Shown: piece by piece, positions 30,001 to 43,800 of the stretch
How the letters are laid out: each line of letters begins with the position of its first letter
How positions within the stretch are numbered: the first letter of the stretch is position 1
NCBI RefSeq assembly: GCF_014898815.1
Contig: NW_026515482.1
Location: 1,798,001-1,862,000 of the forward strand
DNA length: 64,000 nt
Direction: 5' to 3'
Source: Panonychus citri
Lineage: Eukaryota; Arthropoda; Arachnida; Trombidiformes; Tetranychidae
Program-made: the position numbers and the translations under genes
Notes under the pieces: model-generated
What the model was told of the DNA's origin: nothing
Database searches by the model: none
The model's input: only the letters and a program-made list of their open reading frames with translations

Positions 30001-32518
30001 ATCATCTAGCCTTCTGTCTGCAAGATAAATGAAATTTCAATTGAATCATTGATATGAACTTTTCCATGAGTATATTAAGAGTCTTTCATATATTTCGTTG
30101 ATTTGTAATGAAAAAGTTTTTAATATTTCAACCAACTATTAATGAAACTTATTTCCACTCAAGATTATCAAGGATTTTGATGAAAATATTATTTATATTC
30201 AATTCAGGATTCGTTTCATTATTTTATTTTCCTCCCTTCACCCTGAATGAATAGTATAACAATATGACTCAGATTGATAGTAATACACTCATGAAACTAT
30301 TGATTAGTTAATTCACTTGTTTTCCAAGAAAATTGAATCTCTCATGAATATGTGTGAAAATCTCATGAACAAAGAGATGAAACTTTTCATGGTAAATATA
30401 TAAGTGTCAATGGTGAATTAATGTAAGCCATTGGTTACCTTTGATCACACTGGATGATAATAGTAACTTCTCTGGGGTGGTCAGTATGATATTTTTGTGT
30501 TTTCCATGAGATGGACACTGAATGAGATGAAATTTTTACCATGTAATCTTGGTATGTGATTATAATCTCAATATCATCCATATAATATAATATAAAGTGA
30601 TGTGAATCCAGATTGAGACAAAGAAAAATGTCAATTCTATTTTAACAATTACTATTGAACGACTCAAATCATTTGGTCAGTTTGGGTCAGTGATAAGATA
30701 TTGAGGTTGATTTTTGGCCTTTAGGCTCTGGACTCAGAATGAAAAGGATTCATTCCAAGTGAATTGGAATCAGTAGAAAGAGAAAAAAATTCTGTCCATT
30801 TCGATTGCAATATGGGAATTAGAACTTTTTTCTCTCCCTCTCTATCTTTGTTTTCGACCAAAGGGAAATTGTTTTCTCTTCTTGCTTTTATCATCCTCAT
30901 CTTCATTTCTATCATCTCAGTTCACACAAGTTGAACTGAACAGATTTCAGTTGAAGAAACAGCAATTAGGTCAGCATGATACAGATGAGAATGAAAAGTA
31001 ACATGATGATGATTTTAAATTAAACATGAAATGAAGTGAAAATAATTTTCCTGTGAACTTGAATGTTAACATAAAATGAAAAGTTCCAAGGTGAAAAAAA
31101 AACTCAGAGTCTCAATAGAATTAACCATGAATAGAATTATCTTTTTTTTCTAACAGTTTTATCTATTATCATCTTATCATCATCATCACCATCGTGTTAA
31201 TGGTGATAAGTGTTAAAGTTGTTAAAAAGTTAAGTACAAATAACTGAATGAAAGTTTTACTCATGAAAATTTGTGATTCCTTTCATGAATCCAAGGTAAC
31301 ATGATGATGATGGTGATGATCATGTTATTGAATTGTTATTGTTACTCAGCTTCATGGATACGATGAAAGTTTTGAAATGCTTCATGATGATGATTTTGAT
31401 AATGATGATGATGGATATGAAGACCAAAGAGATGAGGAAAGATGGAGAGATAATAAAAACTGTCATAAAATTGATTATAAAAAAAGAATAATAAACTTGC
31501 TCTCTCTCTCTCTCTCTCTCACTGGTCATCATCTCTCTTCCTACTCTCTTCTCTTGATTTACCTTTTTCATTATCATCTTGATGGAACATTTAATTTCCT
31601 TCCTGTTTCTTACTCACAATTTTATCTATTTTTCTTTCTCTCTCCAACCAGAATCTTCATTTCCTGTGAATTCTTTACATTCTTTAAATTCTTTACCTTT
31701 ATCATCACCATTTACCTGTGAACTATCATCATCTTTATTACCCTTTATCATCTTGATGATAATATAAACTCCAAAGTAACAATAACAACGAATGATAAAA
31801 ATAACAAATGATTGGTCATTTTTTGCTTTTATCATTCGAGATGGTCAAGAATAACTAGAAAGGTTCAATTTCGAGACTTTTGATTTATGTCATAATCGTT
31901 ACGTTTTTTTTTGTTCTCATTCGAATTGGAAGAATAGAAAAAAAAACTGAAAATTCGAACATAAAATATATCTAGTTTCTTGGTTTCTTCTCTTATATAA
32001 AGTGACCATCATGATAATATCGAAACATCAATAATCATATTTCACCTTTTTCTCTTGGTGTCCGAAAATTGGATCATCATCATATCTTGAGATGGAAAAA
32101 AGTACAAAGAAAAATATGATAACTTTTTGGTCACTTTGTGAATTCATTCTCAGAGATGACCAGTGGCTTTTTCCTTTTTTTTTATTCTCACCATAATCAC
32201 CATTGAATTAACTGAACTTTTATTGTTCATATTTCATCACCAGTTCTCAATCTTGAGATGATAATAATGAAGACAACATATCATCATTATCGTCATTCAT
32301 TCAGATCTCATGCTATGTTTCACTTTCCATCATTCTTTTCAGGGGATTTTCTTGACTTCTCCATTAGAGTTATCATCATGATCATCACCACCTACACTTT
32401 TCCCCCTTCTACTATCGATTAACTCGATTGTAATCAATCTTATCTTTCTCTTTCATTTTGTTCCCCACCTTCGACTGTTTCCTCATCCTCTTCATCTTCT
32501 CACCTCATCTTGATTAGA

Positions 32519-32562
<44 letters not shown>

Positions 32563-35500
32563 CTTCTCTTTCAGAACATCTCTAAAGATGAAGATGACAA
32601 GACTCACCTTTCATCATGTTTCTCCTTCAATAGCCATTTCTTGTCATTTTTGTCATTGGAAAAAAAATTTTCTCTCCTCATCATTCATTCATTTATTCAA
32701 TCCTCTTTTCCACTCATTCATAATCCACCCCACTCTCTATTTACTCATTTAAAGAACCAACTTCCGTTTATCATGAGAAACTAGTCCAACTTCCGGTTAT
32801 TAACAAGTTTTCACATCACGAATTCAAGTCGTAAATAAATGTACACACAAGAAAAAGAAACAAACATAAATAACCAATTGAAACCATCAGATTGAATCGT
32901 AGTATCTGCAGTTTATGAGGAAAAAACTTTTCGGAAAAAAATTTTTTTCGAAATTTCGATTTGGACCTTCGATTATTATATAAGATAAACATGATCATGG
33001 GAAAGTATTGAATGAATAGAAAAATTCTTAGTGATATTACAATAGAAAGAAACAAAAAGAATCCATTGATAATCTAATCTACTCATAGAGAGAAAATTTT
33101 TGCCGTATTTTCTTGTTTCGGAATCACAATTGTTTTCCCCATGAATACTTGATGAACTCACCATGTAATCACCATTATAATCTGATGAATATAATAACAT
33201 GATGTAAATAAGTATTTATCATCGGTATAACATGAGAAACTTTCCTCCAACCAATCAACATACTCAGCGAATAATAATCATCATTATCATTCCCACTCCC
33301 ATTTCCATCATCACTTTTACTCCAAAGTGTATTAACACTCTGGTAACAAATAACCTAAAGGTAATAAAACGTAAAAATGTTTCATCAGTCATCCAAAACT
33401 TATCATCATCATCTATCCAAAAAAAGGATAAGAGAGAGAGAGAGAACTGAAAATTCATTAAAATAATTTACGCCATGATGAAGATTCTTGTAGTTGGTGT
33501 TATTAAGGTTGACAAAAAGGTGATTATTTCATGCTCATGTTTCACCCTCTCACCCACTCCATCCTTTGCTCCTCATCCTCATCACTTTTGCCACTTTCCA
33601 TCTTATCTCAGCTTTTTTTTTTCTTCTTTCGTTTCCAAAAATCTTATTATCCTTTTTTCCCGCCTTCCGCTCAAACTTCCAACTCCTTTTTTCTGATGCT
33701 CCACTCACTCACTTTCTCTCTCACTCTCCTTTGATTCTTGATGAATAGTCTTGACTGCATCTTTAATCAAGTTAATTGTTACCATTGATTAAAATATCAT
33801 TCACCAACAAGCTTAAATTAATAGTGGGTGATGTAATCTATTTTTTTCTCAATGTTCTTATTCACCTTAACCAACAAGTTTCATCAGAACTTTCAGAATC
33901 TTCATGAATTAACAGTTACTCTCTCTCTCTCTCAGTTTTCCATGTGACAGTTTTTTTTGTTGATTTAATCACCATAATAGCTGTGATAGTAATCATGGTA
34001 ATCGGAAAACAAGATGAAAAAAATTACTTTTACAGAGAAAAAGATCATTTTTCATTCAAATTTCGTCCAAACAGAATGTTCCAAATACTCTGAATTTTCA
34101 GAACTTTCAGAATAAAGCCTCTTTCTCTTTCTTTATCTCTTTCGCTTAAATACTCATCTCATCATCATCATCATCATCTTTTTGATATTATGTAAATGAT
34201 GATTTCACCTTGAATATATAATAACAATCATGATGGTTCATGATGGTGATTATCATCATCCTCTTGATGAAGCTTGAAATCATCTCAATATTGAGTCAAG
34301 TTTTTCCCATTTCCATCATCATCATCATCATCTTATCATCCTCTCTCTTTTATAATATTATTAACACACTTACATATAGGGAGAAAAAAATTATAAACCA
34401 TCTTGACTTCCGGGTTTTCATCATCATCATAATCATTAAGATAACATTGTACCCATGATAAGTTGATCAGAATTAAAATGATTCAGTAATAACGATAACA
34501 TCACACAAATGAATAACTTGATATATATATTTATGGTTTCCAATAGTTACTGATGCAACTTTTTTTTTCTCACTCTCATTTTCCGTTTGCTCACTAATTG
34601 AACTTTTCTTACTCATGCAATCATATTATATAATCATCATGAAACCATCTCCATGTATTAATGGTTGTTTATTCATTTGCATCATGAAGAAAGATGAAGA
34701 TAAAAAGGATTCATTGGATGGCGAAGATGAAGATGAGGAGCAGATTAAAGATGAAAAGTTAATCTATTTTTACAATTCTGGAGATAATCTTGAAAAAGGT
34801 AAGTTGATATTCATCAGGTATGAGTTATGATTTGGTGTGGGGAAATTTTCATTTCCATGAACTTTCCTGATTATCATGTAATATTTGAAAACTGTTCCAA
34901 TTGAGTCAACATTTAATTAACTTTAACAATCACACAAAGGTAAAGATTAATTATCAATTTGGTAAGGAGAAAAGTTTCCAAATGAACAAAATTAAATTTT
35001 ATCGTTAATTTCACCATGAAATGAATTATTCTCAGCTGAATTTGCTACTCGAGTTTCTAACGATCAATACTCAAAGTTAAACGATAATTATGAGTCTTAA
35101 TGATTTATATATATGTTAGACTCTTGTGTTATCATTATTAAAGAATTGACAAAAAATAATTCCCAGGTAAAATTCAGCCAATAATTCATGATGAACATGA
35201 TAATATCAACAGGAAAGAAAACAAGTAAAATCAATTTGATAATATGAAACAAAGTTAACAAACTCGAACCCAAATAAAAGTACTAATGATAACATGAAAA
35301 GTTTTTTCTCTTTCTATTCTGAGGTTAGAACTTTATCATTTTTCTGTTCGATTTTGACCAATCCACAGTTTTCTCTTTTCGAATTCACTTAGAACTTTTT
35401 TTTTTCTTTTTTCTCTGGTCAATATTTCTCTCTCTCTTTCTCTCTCTCCTTCTTTCTTCATAAGATATTATATAAAAATCACTTATCATTTTTCATTCAT

Positions 35501-38500
35501 TTTCACTTGAAGTTCATTTTTTACCTCTGAAAACCATTCAGTTCATTTTCATCATGTGTTCATGATAAACTCATGTTCAGAGTTGAAAAAAAATCAGATA
35601 ATCTTAAGTTGATTTATTGAGTTACCATGAAATATAATCATCTCATGATATTATTTCATGTTGTTGTTGTTGTTGTTTATTATCAACATCATTTGTATCA
35701 TTGGTGGTTTTTTAATATTAGTTAGTTGATTGTTGACTTGATGATGGTAATAAATTTTTGACAATTCACACCTTGAGGCTATTGGAAACTTTTCCTTGTA
35801 ACAATTTATATTAATGATAATATTGATTGTCAACTGATTAAGTTAACAATTTATGATGTAATACAAATCCGTTCATATTTATGTTAACCATTATTGTTGT
35901 TGAATTAACTTTAATTTTTTGTTAACAATTTGGTTTCCACTTTTTATTAGAATTACATTTATTAACTAATCCACCGGGGATAACACCAAGATTTTTAAAT
36001 ACCAATAAACTTGACTATTCATTTGGATTTGAATCAGTTCAACATTCATCAACAGTTAATCCGAACAATTTAATCTGTAATGTTGATCAAAATGCACAAT
36101 TTAATTGTGATCCATCATCATCGTTTCCACCTCGAATTGTTCATACCGCTGCAACACCACAAGGCTCACCAGGTCCTCAAGAACTTTCCTATGGACATAA
36201 ATATCTTGGTTCGTCCACTTTGGCACTAAACAGTTCAACACCACCTCCATCAGCACCATTACCAATTCTGTCGATGAACAAATCACCAGTAAGTACACAC
36301 ACTCATCGAGCTTATAACGAAATTTTCTCTCTCTTTCCATTATTGATTATCGAAATTAACTTGTTCGTTATTAGGCTAAAACCGATCAAAATTTACCCTC
36401 GACAAGCATTGGACGCAAGTTAAGTACGTTAACTTCATTCATGCCGAATCTGATTCCTGGAACTCCGTTCAGATTATCACCTTACTCAACAATCCGTCGA
36501 AATAGTGTCAATAAAAGTGATTATCCTGATCGTCCATTGATTAGTCAACCAATGATCTTTGAACGTATCGGTGTCCATTCTCATCAACATCAACAATCAA
36601 CTAATGATCAGTCACAACAATCAACAAATATCGCAAGTACATCAACAAATAAACAACAAGGTGAAGTTAAAGAATCTAAATTATCATCAACAATTAGACA
36701 AGATGAGAATCAAATTGATGAGACAAGAAGAATGCTAATCAAATCAAATGAATCAAATTTTGATCAATCATTAAATTGGCCTTCATCACCTTGTCCACAA
36801 TCAAAGCAACAGTTGACTGAAAATCATTTAAATTCATCATCATCATTGATCAACAGACCATCAAGTAAACAGTGTAATGGTTGTTTATCAACTAATAATC
36901 AACAATCAAATCAATTAATTGATTCTCAAGTTGCAGTTACATCAACGGTTGTCTCCTTTACACCAACATTGACAGGATATCAGATCAATAATAATAATGG
37001 TCAAAGAAAATTGTCTTTCAATTCATCTCCAACTTCACCACCTCCTCCACCGGGAACAACAGTTTTCTTTCCTGGTAGTAGCCATGAAATACTGACCAGT
37101 GGTCATGATGAGAGTAAACGTGGATCACAAGGTCCAATTGTTACACCTCGAAGTTCATTAAGCCTTAAATCTCCAAATGATTCACTTTCATCTCCATCTC
37201 CTGGTCACTATTCAGGTGATAAAAGATATTCATTGGTCCATGAAATAAAAGCCATGAGTTTAGGCAATTCTTTGAGTGGAGTTTTTTATTGTTCATCTTT
37301 GATTGCAAGAAAATATTCATCTGAAGGTGAACCAACAACACCATGTCCACCACCATCTCAACAACAACCCTCCCTTACACCGATAACACCTCCACCCTCG
37401 GGACCGATAATAAATCAAGAGACTCTTAATAACTGTAATCATCTACCTAATGAAACCTCAGTTACACCAACTGCAGTTGATTCAATGAGTAAACGTGGAG
37501 GAAGTGGCGGCGGTGGTGGTGGTGGAAGAGACTCTCGAAGTAGTAAATCAGTGAGAATTGAGGGTGGAAAAAGTGAGGGAGGTACAACCACCACTTCGAG
37601 TACAAACAAGAAAAAAGGAGCCTCACCTGTGGACGCAAGTAGCGGTGGTAGTTATCCTGTCACCTCTACAGGAATCAGTGGTGGTGGTGAATTTAATAAT
37701 AATAATAATCTTACAGTGGGTGGACTGCAAGAGCGTAAATTTTGTGCCTACTTTAAATGGTATGATTGGATGTCCAAGAGAGACAATTGTAGTCTCTTTA
37801 TTTTCCCACCCGAGAATAGGATTCGTATTAATTGTGCCATTATAACGGAACATCGGTGTTTCGATTATGTTATTTTAATCTTTATCTCTCTTAATTGTAT
37901 AACTTTGGCCATGGAGAGACCTAAAATCCCTCCATGGAGTTTAGAACGTGAAATGTTAACCGCTGCGAATTATGTTTTCACCGTTGTTTTCGCCCTTGAA
38001 ATGGCTCTCAAAGTAATCGCCAATGGCCTTTGGTACGGTGATAACGCTTATTTTACCAGCGGTTGGAATGTAATGGACGGTATTCTGGTCGGTGTTTCGC
38101 TTTTTGACCTTTTCCTTTCATTCATTGCTCAGAAAAGTCCAAGAATTTTTGGTATTCTAAGAGTTTTTCGTCTTCTTCGTTCCCTTAGACCTTTAAGGTA
38201 AAAAAAGAAAAATATTCATTATCGATAATCAATCAAATTCTCAATACAATACTCTCTTTTTCATCTTCTTTCAGGGTAATTAATCGAGCTCCTGGACTTA
38301 AATTAGTTGTCCAAACATTATTATCTTCCCTCAGGCCAATTGGTAATATTGTCCTTATATGTTGCACTTTCTTTATAATATTTGGTATCTTAGGTGTACA
38401 GGTAAACCTTTTAATGAAACATTTTCGATACATAAAAATCTAAATTGTTCAATCAATTAATTGATTTTACCATTTGATAATTAGCTCTTCAAAGGTGCTT

Positions 38501-40781
38501 TGTTTTACTGTGAAGGACCTGATGTCCGTTTCATAAGAAATAGAACCGATTGTCTAAGTGACCCTAGAAATCGTTGGGTCAATCGAAAGTACAACTTTGA
38601 CAATCTCGGCCAAGTAAGTGACCACCAAATGAATGGACACAAACAAACACTAATCTCAATCTCAATCTTAATCTTAATCTTGAAATTATTTCCATAGGCT
38701 TTAATGGCTTTATTTGTCCTCTCATCCAAAGATGGTTGGGTTAACATAATGTACACTGGACTGGACGCTGTCGGTGTTGACCAACAGCCTCGTGAAAATT
38801 ACAACGAATGGCGTTTACTTTATTTTATATCTTTCCTCTTGTTGGTTGCATTTTTTGTACTCAACATGTTTGTTGGTGTGGTGGTTGAAAATTTCCACCG
38901 ATGTCGAGAGGAGCAAGAAAAAGAGGAAAGAGCTCGTCGAGCCGAGAAACGAGCTCGTAAACTGGAAAAACGGCGACGAAGTATGCCCCTTATTCTGAAA
39001 CTCGAGATGGTCTTCGAATTTCCAATCTCGATTTATAATTTTCTCAAATTCCTTGTCACCACAACCCATTTTCGTATCATGCATGTGATTGATATAAGTC
39101 ATGGTTCCACTGGTGATGCAACAACCAGTAATCTTAATCTCACCGCTTATCCCAATAATCTAAGTGCACATAATTATTATTATTTCAATTCGAGGCAAAA
39201 TAAGTTCATTAGTAGGCCAATATCCAAGCGTAATGTTGATGATGATGAGGATGATGAAGAGGAAGATGATATTGGTAATAATAATAATTATACTAGATTC
39301 AAATTGCTTGGAACCTCAACCTTGACCGCTGCATGTTACCTGGGCTCGTCCAATCAACTGACCGGTGTCCATTCAAGTTCAAGTTCAATCAATTCTGGTA
39401 GAGTATTTGTAAAATATATCTTTTCTTCCTTCATTTTATCATAACAATTAATAATCTAATCAGTTAATCAGTTGTTGCTGGTTAATAATAATAGATAATA
39501 TTAACAATAATTTCGTTGAGAATTAACAAAAAAATTAACTAATCCTCTTTACTTATTAATCTTTTAGATAATAATCTAATCTCTTGCTTACAATTAATCA
39601 AATTGAATTAGCTTAATTACTTATTCATACATCAAGACAATTTTAATTTCTCATTTTAATCTAATTATATGAACAACAATTTAAACTTGATCTTAATCTT
39701 GATGAGCAATTTTCTGCTTGATTACTTGAAATTGGTTAATCAGCTAATCAACTGTAAAAGATTAGAGTTACTTTTTTATTATCTCTTCATGAAATTTAGG
39801 GAATTGATTAAATATTGACTTTAATACTTGACTACAATCAGATTACTACTGATTAATTGATTAATTGTTCCAACAGTAACTTATTATCATGATAATGATG
39901 AGCAAACTGATGAAACTATTTGGTATGATATTAAATTGATGAGGTTGATTCTGAGTTTCATTTATCATTTGAACTTTTCACCGAGGGAGAAGAAAAAAAA
40001 ATGACTAAAGTCATTGAGAGTGGGAACATTTTTCCACCACCACCGCCACCACTCAGTCTCCCACCCCAATCAATCAAATCTCCCCTCATGTTATACTCTG
40101 AATTGATGAATTATTAATGAAATACAGAATTCATGTTCATATATATACCTGATTCATGTTTCTCACCTGAGATTCAATAGTTTACAATATTCATGGAAAA
40201 ACATTTAAGTTTCTCTTCTTGTTCCATCACCATGTTCAGAACTTTTCTAGTAAAAATTTTCTCCTTTTAGAACTTTATTATTATTATTTTCCTTCTTTTT
40301 TCAGAAATTTGCCTTCTCCTGTAATCTCTTAGTATATTCATACAGTTTATCATGAAGATAATAATCTAAAGATGATAAAATAACTGAAATCAGGTCAATC
40401 TTTAAGTTAGAATATTTTTTTTCATCTTCTATTCTGATTCTGTTGTTGTTTTTTTCATCCGCATCTTCATTGAATCTGAAATTCATATCATGCAAAGGTT
40501 AGATTACAAAGTCAAAGATTACATCATTCAGATATAAACATTATCATGTTGATGTTTTTTTCTCCATGAAACTTGTTAGAGATGATATATCATCACTACC
40601 TGAGGAAAATGGTTAACAAAACAAATTAAATCTAATCTCAACTTTCCTCTGTTGACCTTAACTCAATTCGGTGTAACTTTTATATGCAAAAGTGACCACG
40701 GTTGATTCATATTATCATGAAATTCTGAGCTCTAAGTGTTGATAAAAGGTTTCTACTCCAGAGTTGATGAAAAATCTACAG

Positions 40782-40815
<34 letters not shown>

Positions 40816-43800
40816 AAGGTGAAAAAGAAATTATCACATTGGAAGTTACGGTTTCACTTTCGAATTTTTTTTGAAAAGTTCATTTTTTCTTCCTTCATGG
40901 TAACTCATAATTTTGTTTGTGGTTTCATGGTTGTCAGAACTTAGACCATGATGAAAAATAGATGATTTACTTTCTTGATGTAACATCAAGTTTGGAAGTG
41001 AGAGAAAAAAAAGTTCAAGGATGAAACAAATTTCTCACTATCATGATAATTTTACCTGAGAACTCATTTTATCATTTGGAACTTTTTAAATCCTATGATA
41101 AAAATTCCATCTCACCCTGTGTATTGTTGATTTATCTTCGTTTCATGATTTTGATTTTCTCACTTGGACAGAAACCATTAAAATTTTCACCAATAAACAT
41201 TGAAACTTTTCAGAATCATCATCATCATGTATTCACTGAGTGTATAACGATAAGTTGTTAATCATGATCTTCAAATTTCTGTCAGTAATTAAATGTTAAC
41301 ATGATTAGTTAGCTTTTCATAGATCCAAATAACTATTCACTACGAATATATAATTTCTTTCATGATAATTCATGATCATGAAAGTTTCATTCTTGATGTT
41401 GAGAACTTTGTTCGGAAAAAAGTTCGATTCTCAAATGAATAAGATAAAAGATTATTGATGTTTCGACGAGTGACATTGATTAGAATAGATTTTTCTTTCT
41501 CATCCTTATTCCATTTCGTTCACAATTAACAAATTGATGATAACTCAACAGATAGAATTAGATTTCCAATCCTCTCTCTCTCACTTTCTTTGCTTGGGGT
41601 GGGAAAATGTTTCCATGGTGGATCAGAATCTCAGGAATCTAATTCTCTCTTTGATTGTAAACGATCCCTAATAGGAATCGTATACATATCAACCCATGGA
41701 TAGAAATTCATTTTCTCGATTCCAAGGTTTCATTTATTCATCTCATTCGCATCTCATGATGATGATAATGGTTTCATGATACAATTTGATGGATCCAGTT
41801 TCACATGAATCATTTATTCAGATTCATTTCTTATTCTTTCCCATCCTAATATCTACTCTTCAATTATCATCTTTTGTTTTATCCCCTCCCTGCATCCGAT
41901 TTCACCTTTACAAACTCCCAAATTACCTACACACTGACGTAAACCTGATGATGATGATTAAGTAGTCATCCAAAAGATGAAGATAAATATGATTTCTTAA
42001 TCGTTATTAGAACCATGAAATACACTCTGAGAAATTCAATAATCCATGATAAGTAAATGGACAATCAGAGCTACTAAAGGTAATCCCAAAAATCGTTCAG
42101 ATCAAAATGCTTCTTTTATATTATTAGTTTACTTTTTCTCACTTAATCTTGAAGATAAAAAATCTTCCTCATCATCTCTCTCTCTCTCTCTCTCTCTTCA
42201 TGGAAACAAATGAATCTAATCCTGCAAATGAAAGTGTCTCATTCATTCAAGTGAATGAACATTTTTCACCAAACTAATCATGTTGATGGTTAAAGAAGTG
42301 GTTTTCATAATGATTAAGTTGATGATTGATTAGCTTTAATTTTCATTCATTTCTAGCCAATTTACACTCAAAGATTGATTGACAATCCTGATCATTGACA
42401 AAAGTTAATTATCTTGACAATTACATGTAATAAACATCTTGATACGTTTTCAATGAGTTGGTGACTTTATTTTTTTTAGTTATTGATTGTATATTTGGAT
42501 TTAAATTGATACCACAGATTTAGTATTAATATTAATAGTTGAACACTTTTTTGACAATATTGTTGAAAAACTGAACCGATCAATAATTGTGATGGAACAA
42601 AATTAAAACTAATCAATTGTTTTAATCTATTTATCATGATAAACGTCATGATAAATTGAATATAACTTTTTGCCTAATTAGATGAGAAACTTTTTTTTCT
42701 ATCCAATTATCATTATCGAAACAATTGATTATCATTAGTTTACAGCAATATAATCAGGGAAAAAGTTAATCTAACAACAATTAACGAGAGAGATGAAGAT
42801 GAAGATGAAGATAAAGACCAAGTTGATGATTATCACTTGACAATTATCATGAAAATGACCATTGAGGTGACCAGTTGATTAGGTGATTCTTATTATTGTA
42901 GAGACAAAATTGTTGACCAGAAAAAGGTTTTTCAAATTAAGTTACTTCCTTCATCATCTTTTCCTATTATTCAGCTTGAAACCCCTGAACAGTTGTAACA
43001 GTTAATTGGTTCCTGATAATAAGAGCAAAAACTCAGGTAATAATAATAAGGGAAAACCGGTCAACATTTTCATCATCCTCATCATCTTCATGTCCATCAT
43101 ATTCATGGTTGACCAGAAAGAAAGAGGGTGGAAAATGATTTAGAGAAAATAATTGTTACAATAGAAGAAGAAAAAATAAAACTGTAACAATGGAAAAGAA
43201 GAAAAAAAAAATACTATTCATAAGATTATCGACAAATACTCAGAACTTTTTTTGCGTCTTCACTATAAGTTTACCTACTCTCGAACTCTACTAACTATTG
43301 TAACTTTCAATTCTTTGTTATTCAATCGATTGACATGAGATTCATGAGAATGAATTTAATGGTAACATGAACAAACTCAACAGGAGTCGATTGATTGTTG
43401 AACATAATTGGGATAATATTTATTTTAATTCGATTGACACATTAGATAAACACGTTAATAGATAAATTGAGGTTCGTTAGTACCAATCCGATCAATTGAT
43501 TGGCTAAATTTAACCAATTTACGATTGGAAAACTAAATATTCTCAATGTCAAGGTAAAAACATCATTCTGGTGATCTGATTCATTTTCACAGGAAAACAA
43601 TCATGATAATCATTCATCATCATGGTGAGTAAGGAGGTGGAGGTTATGTGAACAGGCAAGTGATTCTTAGACCCTTATGATAATCAAGACTCGAAAATGG
43701 ATCGATTTTATCTCTTGTTCTAATAGAACTTTTTTTTTCTTCTTCTTCAATGATTCTATCTAAGGTTTTTTTTTCGTTTTTTTAATGATCAACATGAACA

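Noticed and set aside
31350..31721. Acidic open frame after a good acceptor (gttactcag), in the right phase to follow exon 12
   Set aside because: No acceptable donor follows and the end of the frame is CT-microsatellite; left as a possibility only.
31652..31767. Ser/Leu-rich frame after a CT-rich acceptor in the II-III linker intron
   Set aside because: Runs into a stop without a donor; no similarity to the linker.
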